From assembly GCF_011077955.1 (NCBI RefSeq), contig NZ_JAALBX010000006.1, forward strand, positions 1-64,000: a stretch of 64,000 nt of DNA. The letters are read 5' to 3'. The DNA is from Citrobacter freundii (lineage in GTDB: Bacteria > Pseudomonadota > Gammaproteobacteria > Enterobacterales > Enterobacteriaceae). Below the pieces are notes generated by a model. That model made no database searches. It was not told the origin of the DNA and was given only the letters and a program-made list of their open reading frames with translations. This document shows, piece by piece, positions 1-10,516 of the stretch. Numbering within the stretch: position 1 is the first letter of the stretch; every line of letters begins with the position of its first letter. The translations under genes and the position numbers were made by a program.

Positions 1-46
1 CCTCGCTTCAGGTCGGCCGGGATACGGCATCCTGCCTTTCCCGACC

Positions 47-136
47 TCAGGCCCGCGTCCATGCGGGCCTGACCTGGCTCGTCAATTGCGCCTCGGCGAT
101 GTTGATGCCGGACAAAACCTCACGGCTGGAGTGCAT
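47..136 (-). CDS. Possible 29-codon ORF at the window edge, function unknown
   Basis: An ATG-started frame of 29 codons ends in TGA. The translation begins MHSSREVLSGINIAEAQ. An in-frame TAA lies a short way upstream of the ATG, so it is not the end of a longer frame. I see no clear ribosome binding site, and the frame overlaps a strong palindrome at about 51-69 (GGCCCGC/GCGGGCC). I do not recognise the peptide. It may be a chance frame in the spacer next to the GC-rich repeats. Confidence 0.15.
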   Translation of the reverse strand: MHSSREVLSGINIAEAQLTSQVRPAWTRA

Positions 137-160
137 GTGTTGTGAATTGAGGGAAGAACT

Positions 161-570
161 GTCGGGTTAATGGAACCTTCGCAATCCAATATATTTCCCT
201 GAGAACAAACCCTTCTCGGAAATTTTAAGCGCAACAAGACCTCATTCTTTTTAAACAAAAACCCTCAAAGTGGTGGGTTTTCATTCCCCCACCGGAGCCG
301 CCGACACGATGGCCGGATGACGAGGGCTGGCGGCAGGGAAGCCGCCAGAGGGCGTGAGCCACATGGATGTGGCGTCGCGCCCGGCCCGAAGGCAGAGGCC
401 GTGAGTGGAGGGCACCGCGAAGCGGCGGTGACGTCAGGGGGGCGGCGGCGAGCCCCCCTGGCACGTTCGCAAAAGACCATGCCGCGTGGGGCAACCCACT
501 TTTAGCGAACGGAACCATTCCACCAAACCCACCGGGGCACGCTGCCAAAGCGAACTCAACTATTCCATTA
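161..570. repeat. GC-rich structured repeat, copy 1
   Basis: First of three related units in the first 1.5 kb. An AT-rich leader (161-265) resembles the leader of copy 3. The very GC-rich core (271-514) contains, in order: a stem GGTGGG (272-277) with CCCACC (288-293); GGCGGC (329-334) with GCCGCC (341-346); the palindrome GCCACATGGATGTGGC (358-373); a GGGGGG/CCCCCC hairpin near 436-457; and CGTTCGC (464-470) with GCGAACG (505-511), enclosing GTGGG/CCCAC. Relative to copy 3 it lacks 19 nt (the AGCCGGGGTCGCC segment), which is not a multiple of three. The minus-strand frames through it are therefore unlikely to be genes. Function and family are unknown to me. Confidence 0.85.
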
Positions 571-607
571 ACCCCGAATAAGCCCATTCCCGACACAAAA
601 AAAAACC

Positions 608-950
608 ACTTTTTAAATGAAACACCCTCGCAGTAGTGGGTTTCCATTCCCCCATCGGAGCCGCCGACACGATGGCCGGGTGACGAGGGCTGGCGGCAGG
701 GAAGCCGCCAGAGGGCGTGAGCCACATGGATGTGGCGTCGCGCCCGGTCCGAAGCCAGAGGCCGTGAGTGGAGGGCACCGCGAAGCGGCGGTGACGTCAG
801 GGGGAGCCGGGGTCGCCAGGGGGCGGCGGCGAGCCCCCCTGGCACGTTCGCGTACAACCATGCCGCGTGGGGCAACCCACTTTTAGCGAACGGAACCATT
901 CCACAAATTCAGACCAGCAGCGGGAAAGTGGCCTCCTGCCAAAGCGACGA
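608..950. repeat. GC-rich structured repeat, copy 2
   Basis: Second unit, nearly identical to copies 1 and 3 across the core (about 634-905). It keeps the GGCGGC/GCCGCC stem, the GCCACATGGATGTGGC palindrome and the terminal CGTTCGC/GCGAACG stem. The first stem reads AGTGGG (635-640) against CCCATC (651-656), giving a G-T wobble where copy 1 has G-C and copy 3 has A-T. It has one G fewer than copy 3 in the G-run after the AGCCGGGGTCGCCA segment, a frame-breaking difference. Its tail (about 900-950) matches the tail of copy 3 rather than that of copy 1, which suggests past recombination between units. Confidence 0.85.
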
Positions 951-970
951 CTCCTCCCCCTCCTCTAAAT

Positions 971-1000
971 AAAAACCGCCCTCAGCGGGCCGCCTTTTTA
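971..1000 (+). terminator. Possible terminator after repeat copy 2
   Basis: An A-rich stretch leads into CCGC (976-979), paired with GCGG (985-988) around a 5-nt loop, then GCCGCC and a run of five T. The stem is short and alternative pairings exist. If real, it would end a rightward transcript from repeat copy 2, since no gene lies immediately upstream on this strand. Confidence 0.35.
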
Positions 1001-1023
1001 ATAACGTTCGGGCACGAGAGTTT

Positions 1024-1490
1024 GTCGGGTTACTGAAACCTCACAAAACCCGGATATTTCATTTAAAATCAGCCATTAACGGAAAAATTAAGCCAAATAA
1101 CTCATTATTTTTAAATCAAACACACTCACAGTGATGGGTTTTCATTCCCCCATCGGCACCGCCGACACGATGGACGGGTGACGAGGGCTGGCGGCAGGGA
1201 AGCCGCCAGAGGGCGTGAGCCACATGGATGTGGCGTCGCGCCCGGTCCGAAGGCAGAGGCCGTGAGTGGAGGGCACCGCGAAGCGGCGGTGACGTCCGGG
1301 GGAGCCGGGGTCGCCAGGGGGGCGGCGGCGAGCCCCCCTGGCACGTTCGCGTATGGCCATGCCGCGTGGGGCAACCCACTTTTAGCGAACGGAACCATTC
1401 CACCAAACCCACCGGGGAACGCTGCCAAAGCGAACGTAACCATTCCACAAATTCAGACCAGCAACGGGAAACTGGCAAGCTGCCAATGCC
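1024..1490. repeat. GC-rich structured repeat, copy 3, abutting aegA
   Basis: Third and longest unit. Its AT-rich leader (1024-1125) aligns with the leader of copy 1 (shared GTCGGGTTA, CTCATT and TTTTTAAA). The core (about 1132-1407) carries the same hairpins. The first stem is GATGGG (1133-1138) with CCCATC (1149-1154), an A-T pair where copy 1 has G-C, which is compensatory. After the core it carries both the copy-1-type tail (ACCAAACCCACCGGGG) and the copy-2-type tail (ACAAATTCAGACCAGCA). The unit ends within a few bases of the aegA stop codon at 1496, so a transcript reading through aegA would carry this repeat as its 3' end. Confidence 0.85.
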
Positions 1491-1495
1491 CCCCT

Positions 1496-3511
<2,016 letters not shown>

Positions 3512-3790
3512 TTAGGGGGTATTTCTTAACCAGTCTGACGCATCAGCGCAACGTGCGTTTGCATAAAAAGAAGACTAAACGCGCGGTAAGCTGAACCAGA
3601 TCAATTTATTTTGCTGAAATTGAAACTCTGTTTTGCTGAAACTTTGTTATCAGGATGTCAGCAGTCCTTTAGACGTTGGTTATAGATTAAAAAATGCTGA
3701 TACCTGACGCCAATGTTTTATGAAAGGCTGTTTCACCTCCTGTCGGATTCTGGTAGCTTGCCCCCAACTTTGATGTGAGGATTCAGAAAG

Positions 3791-5503
3791 GTGATAGTTC
3801 AACGCCCGGTATCCACAAGCCTTGCCCGCGCCTTCTTCTACATTATGCTACTGTCGCTTTTGTCGACAGGCGTCGCGCTGTTGACGCTTGCCAGCAGTTT
3901 GCGCGATGCCGAAGCGGTGAATATCGCCGGATCGCTGCGGATGCAAAGTTACCGTCTGGGCTATGAATTACAGGCTAACGATCCTCAGCTTGAGAGTCAT
4001 CGCCAGCAGTACAACACAACGCTTAATTCGCCGGTGTTGCTGATACTTAATCGCTGGTATGTGCCAAAGGAAGTGCGGGAGCGCTACAGGGCGCTACATG
4101 ATAACTGGCTTGAAATGAATGACCGTCTGCTGGCGCGGGATATGTCATGGTATCAACGTAATATCCCCGGTTACGTACATCAAATCGATCTGTTTGTGCT
4201 CGCGCTTCAACATTATGCTGAACGCAAAGTCATTATTGTGGTTCTCACGTCGCTGTTCGGTTTTATGGCGATATTCACGCTGGTGTTCTTTACCCTGCGA
4301 CGAATTCGTCAGCAAGTGGTTGAACCGCTGAACAAACTGGTGCGCGCCAGCCGCAGTATTGAACAACAACAATTTGATTATCCGCCGCTCAACACCGAAC
4401 TGGACAATGAACTGGGATTGCTGGGCCGTTCGTTTACCCGTATGTCTGGCGAGCTGCAAAAAATGTATCGCTCCCTTGAAGAAAACGTGCGCGAGAAGAC
4501 CCTCAGTTTGCAGGAAGCCAATCGTATGTTAGGCGTTCTGTACAACTGCTCGCAGGCGCTTAATGTCAGCACCATCGATCAGCACTGTTTTCGACGAATT
4601 TTGCAAATTATCCGCCAGCACGAATCCATCGGCGCGATTGAAATGGAGATGGGCAGCCACTGGCGGCTAAGCGAAGGCGCGGAGGAATCAACCGCGATGT
4701 GGCATACCCTGCCGTTAGCCATGCAGGAAACCACTTTTGGTCAGCTCCGCTGGCAAGCGCAGGGGAAAAGTCCTTCGCCGCAGTTGATGGAAAGCGTTGC
4801 CAATATGTTAGGGCGCGGTCTGTTCTTCAACCAGGCGCAAAAACATTATCAGCAGTTATTATTGATGGAAGAACGCGCTACTATTGCCCGGGAACTGCAT
4901 GATTCCTTAGCGCAGGTGCTGTCATATTTACGCATCCAGCTTACGCTGCTTAAACGAGCAGTCCCCCAGGATAATACGAAAGCGCAGCAGATTATCAGCG
5001 ACTTCGATCGGGCGCTGAATGACGCCTATCGTCAATTACGCGAACTGTTAACTACGTTCCGATTGACGCTCCAGCAAGCGGATTTACCGTCGGCGTTGCA
5101 GGAGATGATCGAGCCGCTGCGCGGGCAGACGTCTGCGGTAATCCATCTTGACTGCAAAATGTCGCCGCTGGCGCTCGACGCACAGCAGCAGGTGCATCTC
5201 TTGCAGATTGTGCGTGAAGCGGTGCTGAACGCCATAAAACACGCGAATGCCAGCGAGATTTCCGTAAGCTGTCTGACCTCGCCGGACGGCAGCCATACGG
5301 TATATATCCGCGATAACGGAACCGGTATCGCAAGCCTTGATGAGCCGACGGGGCATTATGGGCTAAACATTATGCATGAACGTGCCGAAAGACTAGGTGG
5401 CGTGCTGACCATTTCGCGTCCGGTCAATGGCGGAACCATGATTGGCATCAGTTTTACCACGCCCCAGGCAATGTCTGACGTAGCAAACGTCTCATTACAA
5501 TAA
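3791..5503 (+). CDS. narQ: NarQ, nitrate/nitrite sensor histidine kinase
   Basis: 570 residues, starting at GTG as in E. coli. TM1 is about 14-35, followed by the conserved P-box (NIAGSLRMQSYRLGYEL, 45-60) that binds nitrate or nitrite in the periplasm. TM2 is about 147-169, followed by HAMP and linker regions. The HisKA_3 dimerisation segment has the phospho-acceptor His370 in ARELHDSLAQ. The ATPase domain shows an N-box (NAIKHAN, 480-486) and a G-box (DNGTGI, 508-513). It phosphorylates NarP (and NarL, if present) in response to nitrate and nitrite. Its partner narP starts only 26 bp downstream, so the pair is probably one operon, unlike E. coli, where narP is elsewhere. Confidence 0.95.
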   Translation: MIVQRPVSTSLARAFFYIMLLSLLSTGVALLTLASSLRDAEAVNIAGSLRMQSYRLGYELQANDPQLESHRQQYNTTLNSPVLLILNRWYVPKEVRERYRALHDNWLEMNDRLLARDMSWYQRNIPGYVHQIDLFVLALQHYAERKVIIVVLTSLFGFMAIFTLVFFTLRRIRQQVVEPLNKLVRASRSIEQQQFDYPPLNTELDNELGLLGRSFTRMSGELQKMYRSLEENVREKTLSLQEANRMLGVLYNCSQALNVSTIDQHCFRRILQIIRQHESIGAIEMEMGSHWRLSEGAEESTAMWHTLPLAMQETTFGQLRWQAQGKSPSPQLMESVANMLGRGLFFNQAQKHYQQLLLMEERATIARELHDSLAQVLSYLRIQLTLLKRAVPQDNTKAQQIISDFDRALNDAYRQLRELLTTFRLTLQQADLPSALQEMIEPLRGQTSAVIHLDCKMSPLALDAQQQVHLLQIVREAVLNAIKHANASEISVSCLTSPDGSHTVYIRDNGTGIASLDEPTGHYGLNIMHERAERLGGVLTISRPVNGGTMIGISFTTPQAMSDVANVSLQ

Positions 5504-5529
5504 TCACACCGTATTACAGGGAGACCAGG

Positions 5530-6174
5530 ATGACGGAAAAACAACAACACCAGGTATTGATTGTCGACGATCATCCGCTGATGCGCCGCGGGATCCGCCA
5601 GCTACTGGAGATTGATGACAGTTTCAATGTGGTGGGCGAAGCCAGTAGCGGGACGGAAGCGATAGGTCTTGCCAACCGTTTATCACCCGACGTTATCCTG
5701 CTTGATCTTAATATGAAAGGGCTGAGCGGATTAGATACGCTGCATGCCCTGCGGCGTGACGGCGTCAGCGCCCGGATTATTGTGTTGACGGTTTCTGATG
5801 CGCGTAACGATGTGTATGCGCTGATCGACGCTGGCGCGGACGGTTATTTACTCAAAGACAGCGATCCGGAAGAGTTGCTGGCGGCCATTCGTCATGGCGC
5901 GGTTCACGGCGATGCTTTTAGCGCGCAAGTCCGCGAATACTTACATACGCGTAAAGACATCGTGAAAAGCGACGATCCCTTTACCACCCTTACCGAACGC
6001 GAACTTGATGTGTTGCAGGAAGTTGCACGCGGGCAGTCCAATAAACAGATCGCCACCGTGCTGCATATTTCTGAAGAAACCGTCAAAGTGCATATTCGCA
6101 ATCTGTTGCGCAAACTTAATGTGCGTTCCAGAGTGGCGGCAACGGTGCTGTTCCTTGAAACCCGTGGGATGTAG
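5530..6174 (+). CDS. narP: NarP, nitrate/nitrite response regulator
   Basis: 214 residues. The receiver domain has the acidic pair in IVDDHPLMRRG, phospho-acceptor Asp59 in VILLDLNMKG, and Lys109 in GYLLKD. The C-terminal LuxR/NarL-type helix-turn-helix spans about 155-203 (LTERELDVL, SNKQIA, ETVKVHIRNLLRKL). The sequence is closer to E. coli NarP than to NarL, for example LNMKGLSGLDTL and the C-terminal RVAATVLFLETRG. The ATG follows GGGAG with good spacing and lies 26 bp behind narQ, so sensor and regulator are probably co-transcribed. It should activate periplasmic nitrate/nitrite reductase and related anaerobic genes. A hairpin (CAGGCTGA/TCAGCCTG, 6184-6203) follows the stop but lacks a T-run. 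Confidence 0.93.
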   Translation: MTEKQQHQVLIVDDHPLMRRGIRQLLEIDDSFNVVGEASSGTEAIGLANRLSPDVILLDLNMKGLSGLDTLHALRRDGVSARIIVLTVSDARNDVYALIDAGADGYLLKDSDPEELLAAIRHGAVHGDAFSAQVREYLHTRKDIVKSDDPFTTLTERELDVLQEVARGQSNKQIATVLHISEETVKVHIRNLLRKLNVRSRVAATVLFLETRGM

Positions 6175-6373
6175 ACCTCTTCGCAGGCTGAGCCATCAGC
6201 CTGCCCAGGCCAAGTACTTATTTACACTATCTCCTCAATTTCTCCACGTTTAGGCATCGGTTTGCAGATAAAGTGATGCGGGCCCTGATTATCACGTTGA
6301 GCAGTGTCTGGCCATGAAAACGGTTTCATTCCTTTTTTGGACCAGCGCTACGTATTAAGAGGTTTAGACACGC

Positions 6374-9300
6374 ATGGCGAATTTTTTTATCGATCGCCCT
6401 ATTTTTGCCTGGGTGCTGGCCATCATTTTGTGTCTCACTGGCACGTTAGCCATTTTTTCACTCCCCGTTGAACAGTATCCCGAACTGGCTCCGCCAAACG
6501 TAAGGATCTCTGCGAATTACCCCGGCGCATCGGCGCAGACCCTTGAGAATACCGTCACCCAGGTCATCGAACAGAGCATGACCGGTCTCGATAATCTGAT
6601 GTATATGTCATCCCAGAGCAGCGGAACGGGCCAGGCTTCTGTCACCCTGACGTTTGCGGCAGGCGCTAACCCGGATGAAGCCGTTCAACAGGTGCAAAAT
6701 CAGTTACAGTCGGCGATGCGAAAGCTCCCGCAGGCGGTGCAAAATCAGGGCGTAACGGTACGGAAAACCGGCGACGCCAATATTCTTACCATCGCCTTCG
6801 TGTCTACCGACGGCAGTATGGATAAGCAAGATATCGCCGATTATGTCGCCAGTAATATTCAGGATCCGTTAAGCCGCGTGGATGGCGTAGGCGATATCGA
6901 CGCTTACGGCTCGCCCTACTCTATGCGTATCTGGCTGGAGCCTGGCAAGCTGATCAACTATAAACTCACCACGCGAGATGTGGTGGATGCTATTGAATCG
7001 CAAAACAGTCAGATTGCCGTCGGTCAATTAGGCGGCACCCCGTCGGTCGATAACCAGGCGCTCAACGCCACCATCAATGCCCAGTCGCTTTTAGAAACGC
7101 CGGAACAGTTCCGGGATATAACCCTGCGCGTCAATCAGGACGGCTCGGAAGTCAAACTGGGCGATGTGGCGGTCGTCGAGATGGGCGCGGAAAAGTACGA
7201 CTATTTGAGCCGATTTAACGGCCACGCGGCATCGGGGCTTGGAATTAAGCTCGCCTCTGGCGCGAATGAAATGCACACAGCGGAACTGGCGCTAAAAAAA
7301 CTGGACGAACTCGCCCAGTACTTCCCGCATGGTCTGGAATATAAAGTCGCCTATGAAACCATCTCGTTTGTCAAAGCCTCCATCGAAGATGTAGTGAAAA
7401 CGCTGCTGGAAGCCATTGCCCTGGTTTTCCTGGTGATGTACCTGTTTTTGCAGAACTTCCGCGCCACGTTAATCCCCACGATTGCCGTTCCGGTGGTGTT
7501 GATGGGCACCTTTGCGGTGCTCTACGCCTTCGGTTACAGCATCAATACACTTACGATGTTCGCTATGGTGCTGGCCATCGGCCTGCTGGTGGATGACGCG
7601 ATTGTGGTGGTCGAAAACGTCGAACGCATTATGAGCGAAGAGGGATTATCCCCCAGAGAAGCCACGCGCAAATCCATGGGGCAAATTCAGGGCGCGCTGG
7701 TAGGGATAGCCCTGGTGCTGTCGGCCGTGTTTATCCCGATGGCCTTTTTTGGCGGCACTACCGGCGCGATTTACCGCCAGTTCTCCATCACTATTGTTTC
7801 CGCTATGGTGCTCTCGGTGCTGGTGGCAATGATCCTTACCCCTGCCCTGTGCGCCACCATGTTAAAGCCGCTGAATAAAGGCGAATATCATGGTCAACGC
7901 GGCTTTTTCGGCTGGTTCAACCGCATGTTCAGCCGTAACGCGGCGCGCTATGAGCGCGGCGTGGGGAAAATTTTGCACCGCAGCGTGCGTTGGATGCTGA
8001 TCTACGCGCTGTTGCTCGGCGGTATGGTTATCATCTTTTTGCGTTTGCCGACGTCATTTTTACCGCTGGAAGACCGGGGGATGTTTATTACCTCGGTGCA
8101 ATTGCCAAGCGGCGCTACCCAACAGCAGACGTTGAAAGTGGTTCAACAAGTCGAACAGTACTTTTTCACAAAAGAGAAAGACACCGTGGCGTCGGTGTTC
8201 GCGACCGTAGGCTCAGGCCCTGGCGGTAATGGTCAGAACGTCGCGCGTATGTTTGTGCGCCTTAAAGACTGGGATGAGCGCGATGCGAAAACCGGCAGCG
8301 CATTCGCCATTATTGAGCGCGCCACCAAAGCGTTTCAGAGCATCAAAGAAGCGCGCGTCTTTGCCAGCAGCCCGGCATCCATCAGCGGGCTCGGCAGCTC
8401 GGCGGGCTTTGATATGGAACTTCAGGATCATGCGGGGGCTGGCCACGACGCGCTGATGAAGGCGCGCGATCAGCTTCTTCGGCTTGCGGGGGACAATCCG
8501 CAACTGACGCGGGTGCGTCATAACGGTCTTGATGATAGCCCGCAATTGCAGATAGATATCGATCAGCGTAAAGCCCGGGCGCTGGGCGTTTCGATTGACG
8601 ATATCAATAGCACGCTGCAAACCGCCTGGGGTTCAAGTTATGTGAATGACTTTATGGATCGCGGCCGCGTTAAAAAGGTCTATGTGCAGGCCGCCGCGAA
8701 ATATCGCATGCTGCCGGATGATATTAACCAGTGGTACGTGCGCAATCAGGAAGGCGAAATGGTGCCATTTTCAGCGTTTGCGACATCGCGCTGGGAAACC
8801 GGCTCGCCGCGTCTTGAGCGCTACAATGGCTATTCGGCGTTAGAAATCGTCGGTGAAGCGGCCCCCGGCGTCAGCACCGGGACCGCCATGGATATTATGG
8901 AGCGGTTGGTGAAAGAACTGCCGGTCGGCTTTGGCGTGGAATGGACCGCCATGTCATATCAGGAACGGCTTTCCGGCGCGCAAGCCCCGGCGTTGTATGC
9001 CATTTCCCTGCTGGTGGTCTTCCTGTGCCTTGCTGCGCTCTATGAAAGCTGGTCGGTGCCCTTCGCGGTCATGCTGGTGGTGCCGCTGGGAGTAATAGGT
9101 GCGCTACTGGCAACCTGGATGCGGGGGCTTGAAAACGACGTGTATTTCCAGGTGGGATTATTAACGGTTATCGGGCTATCGGCGAAAAACGCGATACTTA
9201 TCGTTGAATTCGCAAATGACATGAATGCCCGCGGCAAAGATTTGATGGCCGCAACGCTTGAGGCCTGTCATCAGCGTCTGCGTCCGATATTGATGACCTC

Positions 9301-9484
9301 ACTGGCGTTTATTTTCGGTGTTCTGCCGATGGCTACCAGCAGCGGCGCAGGCTCAAGCAGTCAACATGCGGTAGGCACCGGCGTGATGGGAGGCATGATT
9401 TCCGCCACCGTGCTTGCGATTTACTTTGTACCGCTGTTCTTTGTATTAGTGAGACGGCGCTTTCCCCTGAAAGAAAATCTGTGA
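6374..9484 (+). CDS. acrD: AcrD, RND multidrug efflux transporter
   Basis: 1036 residues, one fewer than E. coli AcrD, and very similar along its whole length. It begins with the RND signature [13 protein letters not shown]. The proton-relay aspartates lie in [16 protein letters not shown] (about 407-408), and the second relay segment is [13 protein letters not shown] near 940. There are twelve membrane segments and two large periplasmic loops. It exports aminoglycosides, bile salts and other amphiphiles with AcrA and TolC, whose genes are not here. It is alone behind narP (199-bp gap), so it probably has its own promoter; BaeR and CpxR control acrD in E. coli, but I could not place a clear box for either. 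The closest ribosome binding match, GAGG, is 11 nt from the ATG, which is rather far. Confidence 0.96.
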   Translation: MANFFIDRPIFAWVLAIILCLTGTLAIFSLPVEQYPELAPPNVRISANYPGASAQTLENTVTQVIEQSMTGLDNLMYMSSQSSGTGQASVTLTFAAGANPDEAVQQVQNQLQSAMRKLPQAVQNQGVTVRKTGDANILTIAFVSTDGSMDKQDIADYVASNIQDPLSRVDGVGDIDAYGSPYSMRIWLEPGKLINYKLTTRDVVDAIESQNSQIAVGQLGGTPSVDNQALNATINAQSLLETPEQFRDITLRVNQDGSEVKLGDVAVVEMGAEKYDYLSRFNGHAASGLGIKLASGANEMHTAELALKKLDELAQYFPHGLEYKVAYETISFVKASIEDVVKTLLEAIALVFLVMYLFLQNFRATLIPTIAVPVVLMGTFAVLYAFGYSINTLTMFAMVLAIGLLVDDAIVVVENVERIMSEEGLSPREATRKSMGQIQGALVGIALVLSAVFIPMAFFGGTTGAIYRQFSITIVSAMVLSVLVAMILTPALCATMLKPLNKGEYHGQRGFFGWFNRMFSRNAARYERGVGKILHRSVRWMLIYALLLGGMVIIFLRLPTSFLPLEDRGMFITSVQLPSGATQQQTLKVVQQVEQYFFTKEKDTVASVFATVGSGPGGNGQNVARMFVRLKDWDERDAKTGSAFAIIERATKAFQSIKEARVFASSPASISGLGSSAGFDMELQDHAGAGHDALMKARDQLLRLAGDNPQLTRVRHNGLDDSPQLQIDIDQRKARALGVSIDDINSTLQTAWGSSYVNDFMDRGRVKKVYVQAAAKYRMLPDDINQWYVRNQEGEMVPFSAFATSRWETGSPRLERYNGYSALEIVGEAAPGVSTGTAMDIMERLVKELPVGFGVEWTAMSYQERLSGAQAPALYAISLLVVFLCLAALYESWSVPFAVMLVVPLGVIGALLATWMRGLENDVYFQVGLLTVIGLSAKNAILIVEFANDMNARGKDLMAATLEACHQRLRPILMTSLAFIFGVLPMATSSGAGSSSQHAVGTGVMGGMISATVLAIYFVPLFFVLVRRRFPLKENL

Positions 9485-9501
9485 CGTCAAAATTATTGTT
9501 C

Positions 9502-9529
9502 AAAAAAAGCGGCCTGTTAAGGTCGCTTT
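9502..9529 (-). terminator. Intrinsic terminator for ypfM
   Basis: AAAGCG (9506-9511) pairs with CGCTTT (9524-9529), extended inside by CC/GG. On the minus strand the stem is followed by a run of seven T. On the plus strand it is followed by CTGG, so it suits leftward transcripts coming from ypfM rather than acrD. Confidence 0.6.
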
Positions 9530-9593
9530 CTGGTGGGTGGGCCCACGGTTTATTATTCTAAGAACGTCTTGTTCTTGATTTCATACTGGATGG

Positions 9594-9653
9594 TTACTTA
9601 CGCAGCATCCCGTCGATAAAATCTTTCCAGTTCCCTAGTTCACGATCAATCAT
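9594..9653 (-). CDS. ypfM: YpfM, 19-residue small protein
   Basis: A 60-nt frame encodes MIDRELGNWKDFIDGMLRK, which I recognise as the E. coli small protein YpfM at the same place between acrD and yffB. A strong ribosome binding site (AGAGG, complement of 9659-9663) lies six bases before the ATG. A leftward terminator lies about 65 bp past the stop. The peptide is charged and amphipathic, with no membrane segment visible. Its function is unknown. Conservation of the peptide with a good ribosome site and terminator argues that it is a real gene. Confidence 0.85.
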   Translation of the reverse strand: MIDRELGNWKDFIDGMLRK

Positions 9654-10155
9654 AATTACCTCTCTTATTATATTTTCATTATATGAAAATATATCTTCTT
9701 TGTGCAGATATTTTCGCCAACTGCTTCACAAATCTTTTTTTGTATTCAGCGTTGTTGAAAACTACTATGCCGCGTTTTCAATTCATAATACGTGACAAGC
9801 CGCAATATTTTGTAATTTGCTTAAAAATAAGAACTTAACCAAAATTACGTTGTAAATTTGTACGAATACGGAGACTTACATTCACTGTCTGTCACAGCTC
9901 ACGATCTTTTCCATCACACTTTTTACTTAACTTAAGAAAGCTTAATCATTGCAACAAATAGTCTCGCTTCTATTAAAATGTATAAAGCGCGCGCTAATGA
10001 AATTGTTTATTCAAATGTTATTCATTACCTCTATTAATCTATATAATATCTATATCACTCAATTAGAACATTTATATTACATAAGAAATTAGTTAGCCAT
10101 TTAATTATTCTAAAATTTTGATTAACTAAAGCCTGATACTACAAAAGGACTCAAT
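9654..10155. other. AT-rich intergenic region between ypfM and yffB
   Basis: About 500 bp without a frame I can support, and clearly richer in A+T than the flanking genes. It must contain the leftward ypfM promoter near its left end and the rightward yffB-dapE promoter near its right end. TA-rich stretches such as those around 10034-10060 could be promoter elements, but none stands out. The long AT tracts would suit H-NS binding or an unrecognised small RNA; neither can be shown here. Confidence 0.5.
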
Positions 10156-10512
10156 ATGATCATCCTGCACGGCATCAAAAATTGCGACACCGTAAAAAAA
10201 GCGCGTCGGTGGTTGGAAAGCCATCACATTGATTATCAGTTTCATGATTACCGTGCTAATGGGATTAATGCAGAAATGATGCATAAATTTAGCGCAGCGC
10301 TGGGCTGGCAGGCGTTATTGAACACCCGCGGCACTACCTGGCGTACGCTGGACGAGGCCCGGAGAAACGCGATCACTGACGAGCAAAGCGCCATAGCGCT
10401 GATGATTGAAATGCCGGCAATCATCAAACGACCATTGCTCTGCGCGCCGGGTAAGCCTATGCTGCTTGGTTTCAATGAAACCCACTATCAGCAGTATTTC
10501 AACGAGGTGTAG
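10156..10512 (+). CDS. yffB: YffB, ArsC/Spx-family protein
   Basis: 118 residues with the thioredoxin-like ArsC fold. The N-terminal motif [15 protein letters not shown] contains the single catalytic-type Cys10, and the C-terminal half has the family segment [10 protein letters not shown]. It matches E. coli YffB, a reductase-like protein without proven arsenate activity; glutathione-dependent thiol chemistry has been suggested for the family. It is the first gene of a rightward group yffB-dapE-ypfN. dapE begins four bases after its stop, so translation is probably coupled. Confidence 0.9.
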   Translation: MIILHGIKNCDTVKKARRWLESHHIDYQFHDYRANGINAEMMHKFSAALGWQALLNTRGTTWRTLDEARRNAITDEQSAIALMIEMPAIIKRPLLCAPGKPMLLGFNETHYQQYFNEV

Positions 10513-10516
10513 TGTT

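Noticed and set aside
225-899. 224-codon minus-strand frame across repeat copies 1 and 2, and similar frames in copy 3
   Set aside because: It is proline-, alanine- and arginine-rich from GC-rich DNA, and indels between copies break the frame. Three partly overlapping frames exist in each unit, so none looks selected.
161-1490. CRISPR array
   Set aside because: Units are hundreds of bases long, only three, with similar rather than unique spacers; no cas genes are present.
6184-6203. Terminator after narP
   Set aside because: CAGGCTGA/TCAGCCTG forms a good 8-bp stem but no T-run follows, so I did not call it a terminator.
10406-10516. Upstream extension of dapE overlapping yffB
   Set aside because: The open frame continues by chance in another frame of yffB. 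The ATG at 10517 gives the exact family length and N-terminus.
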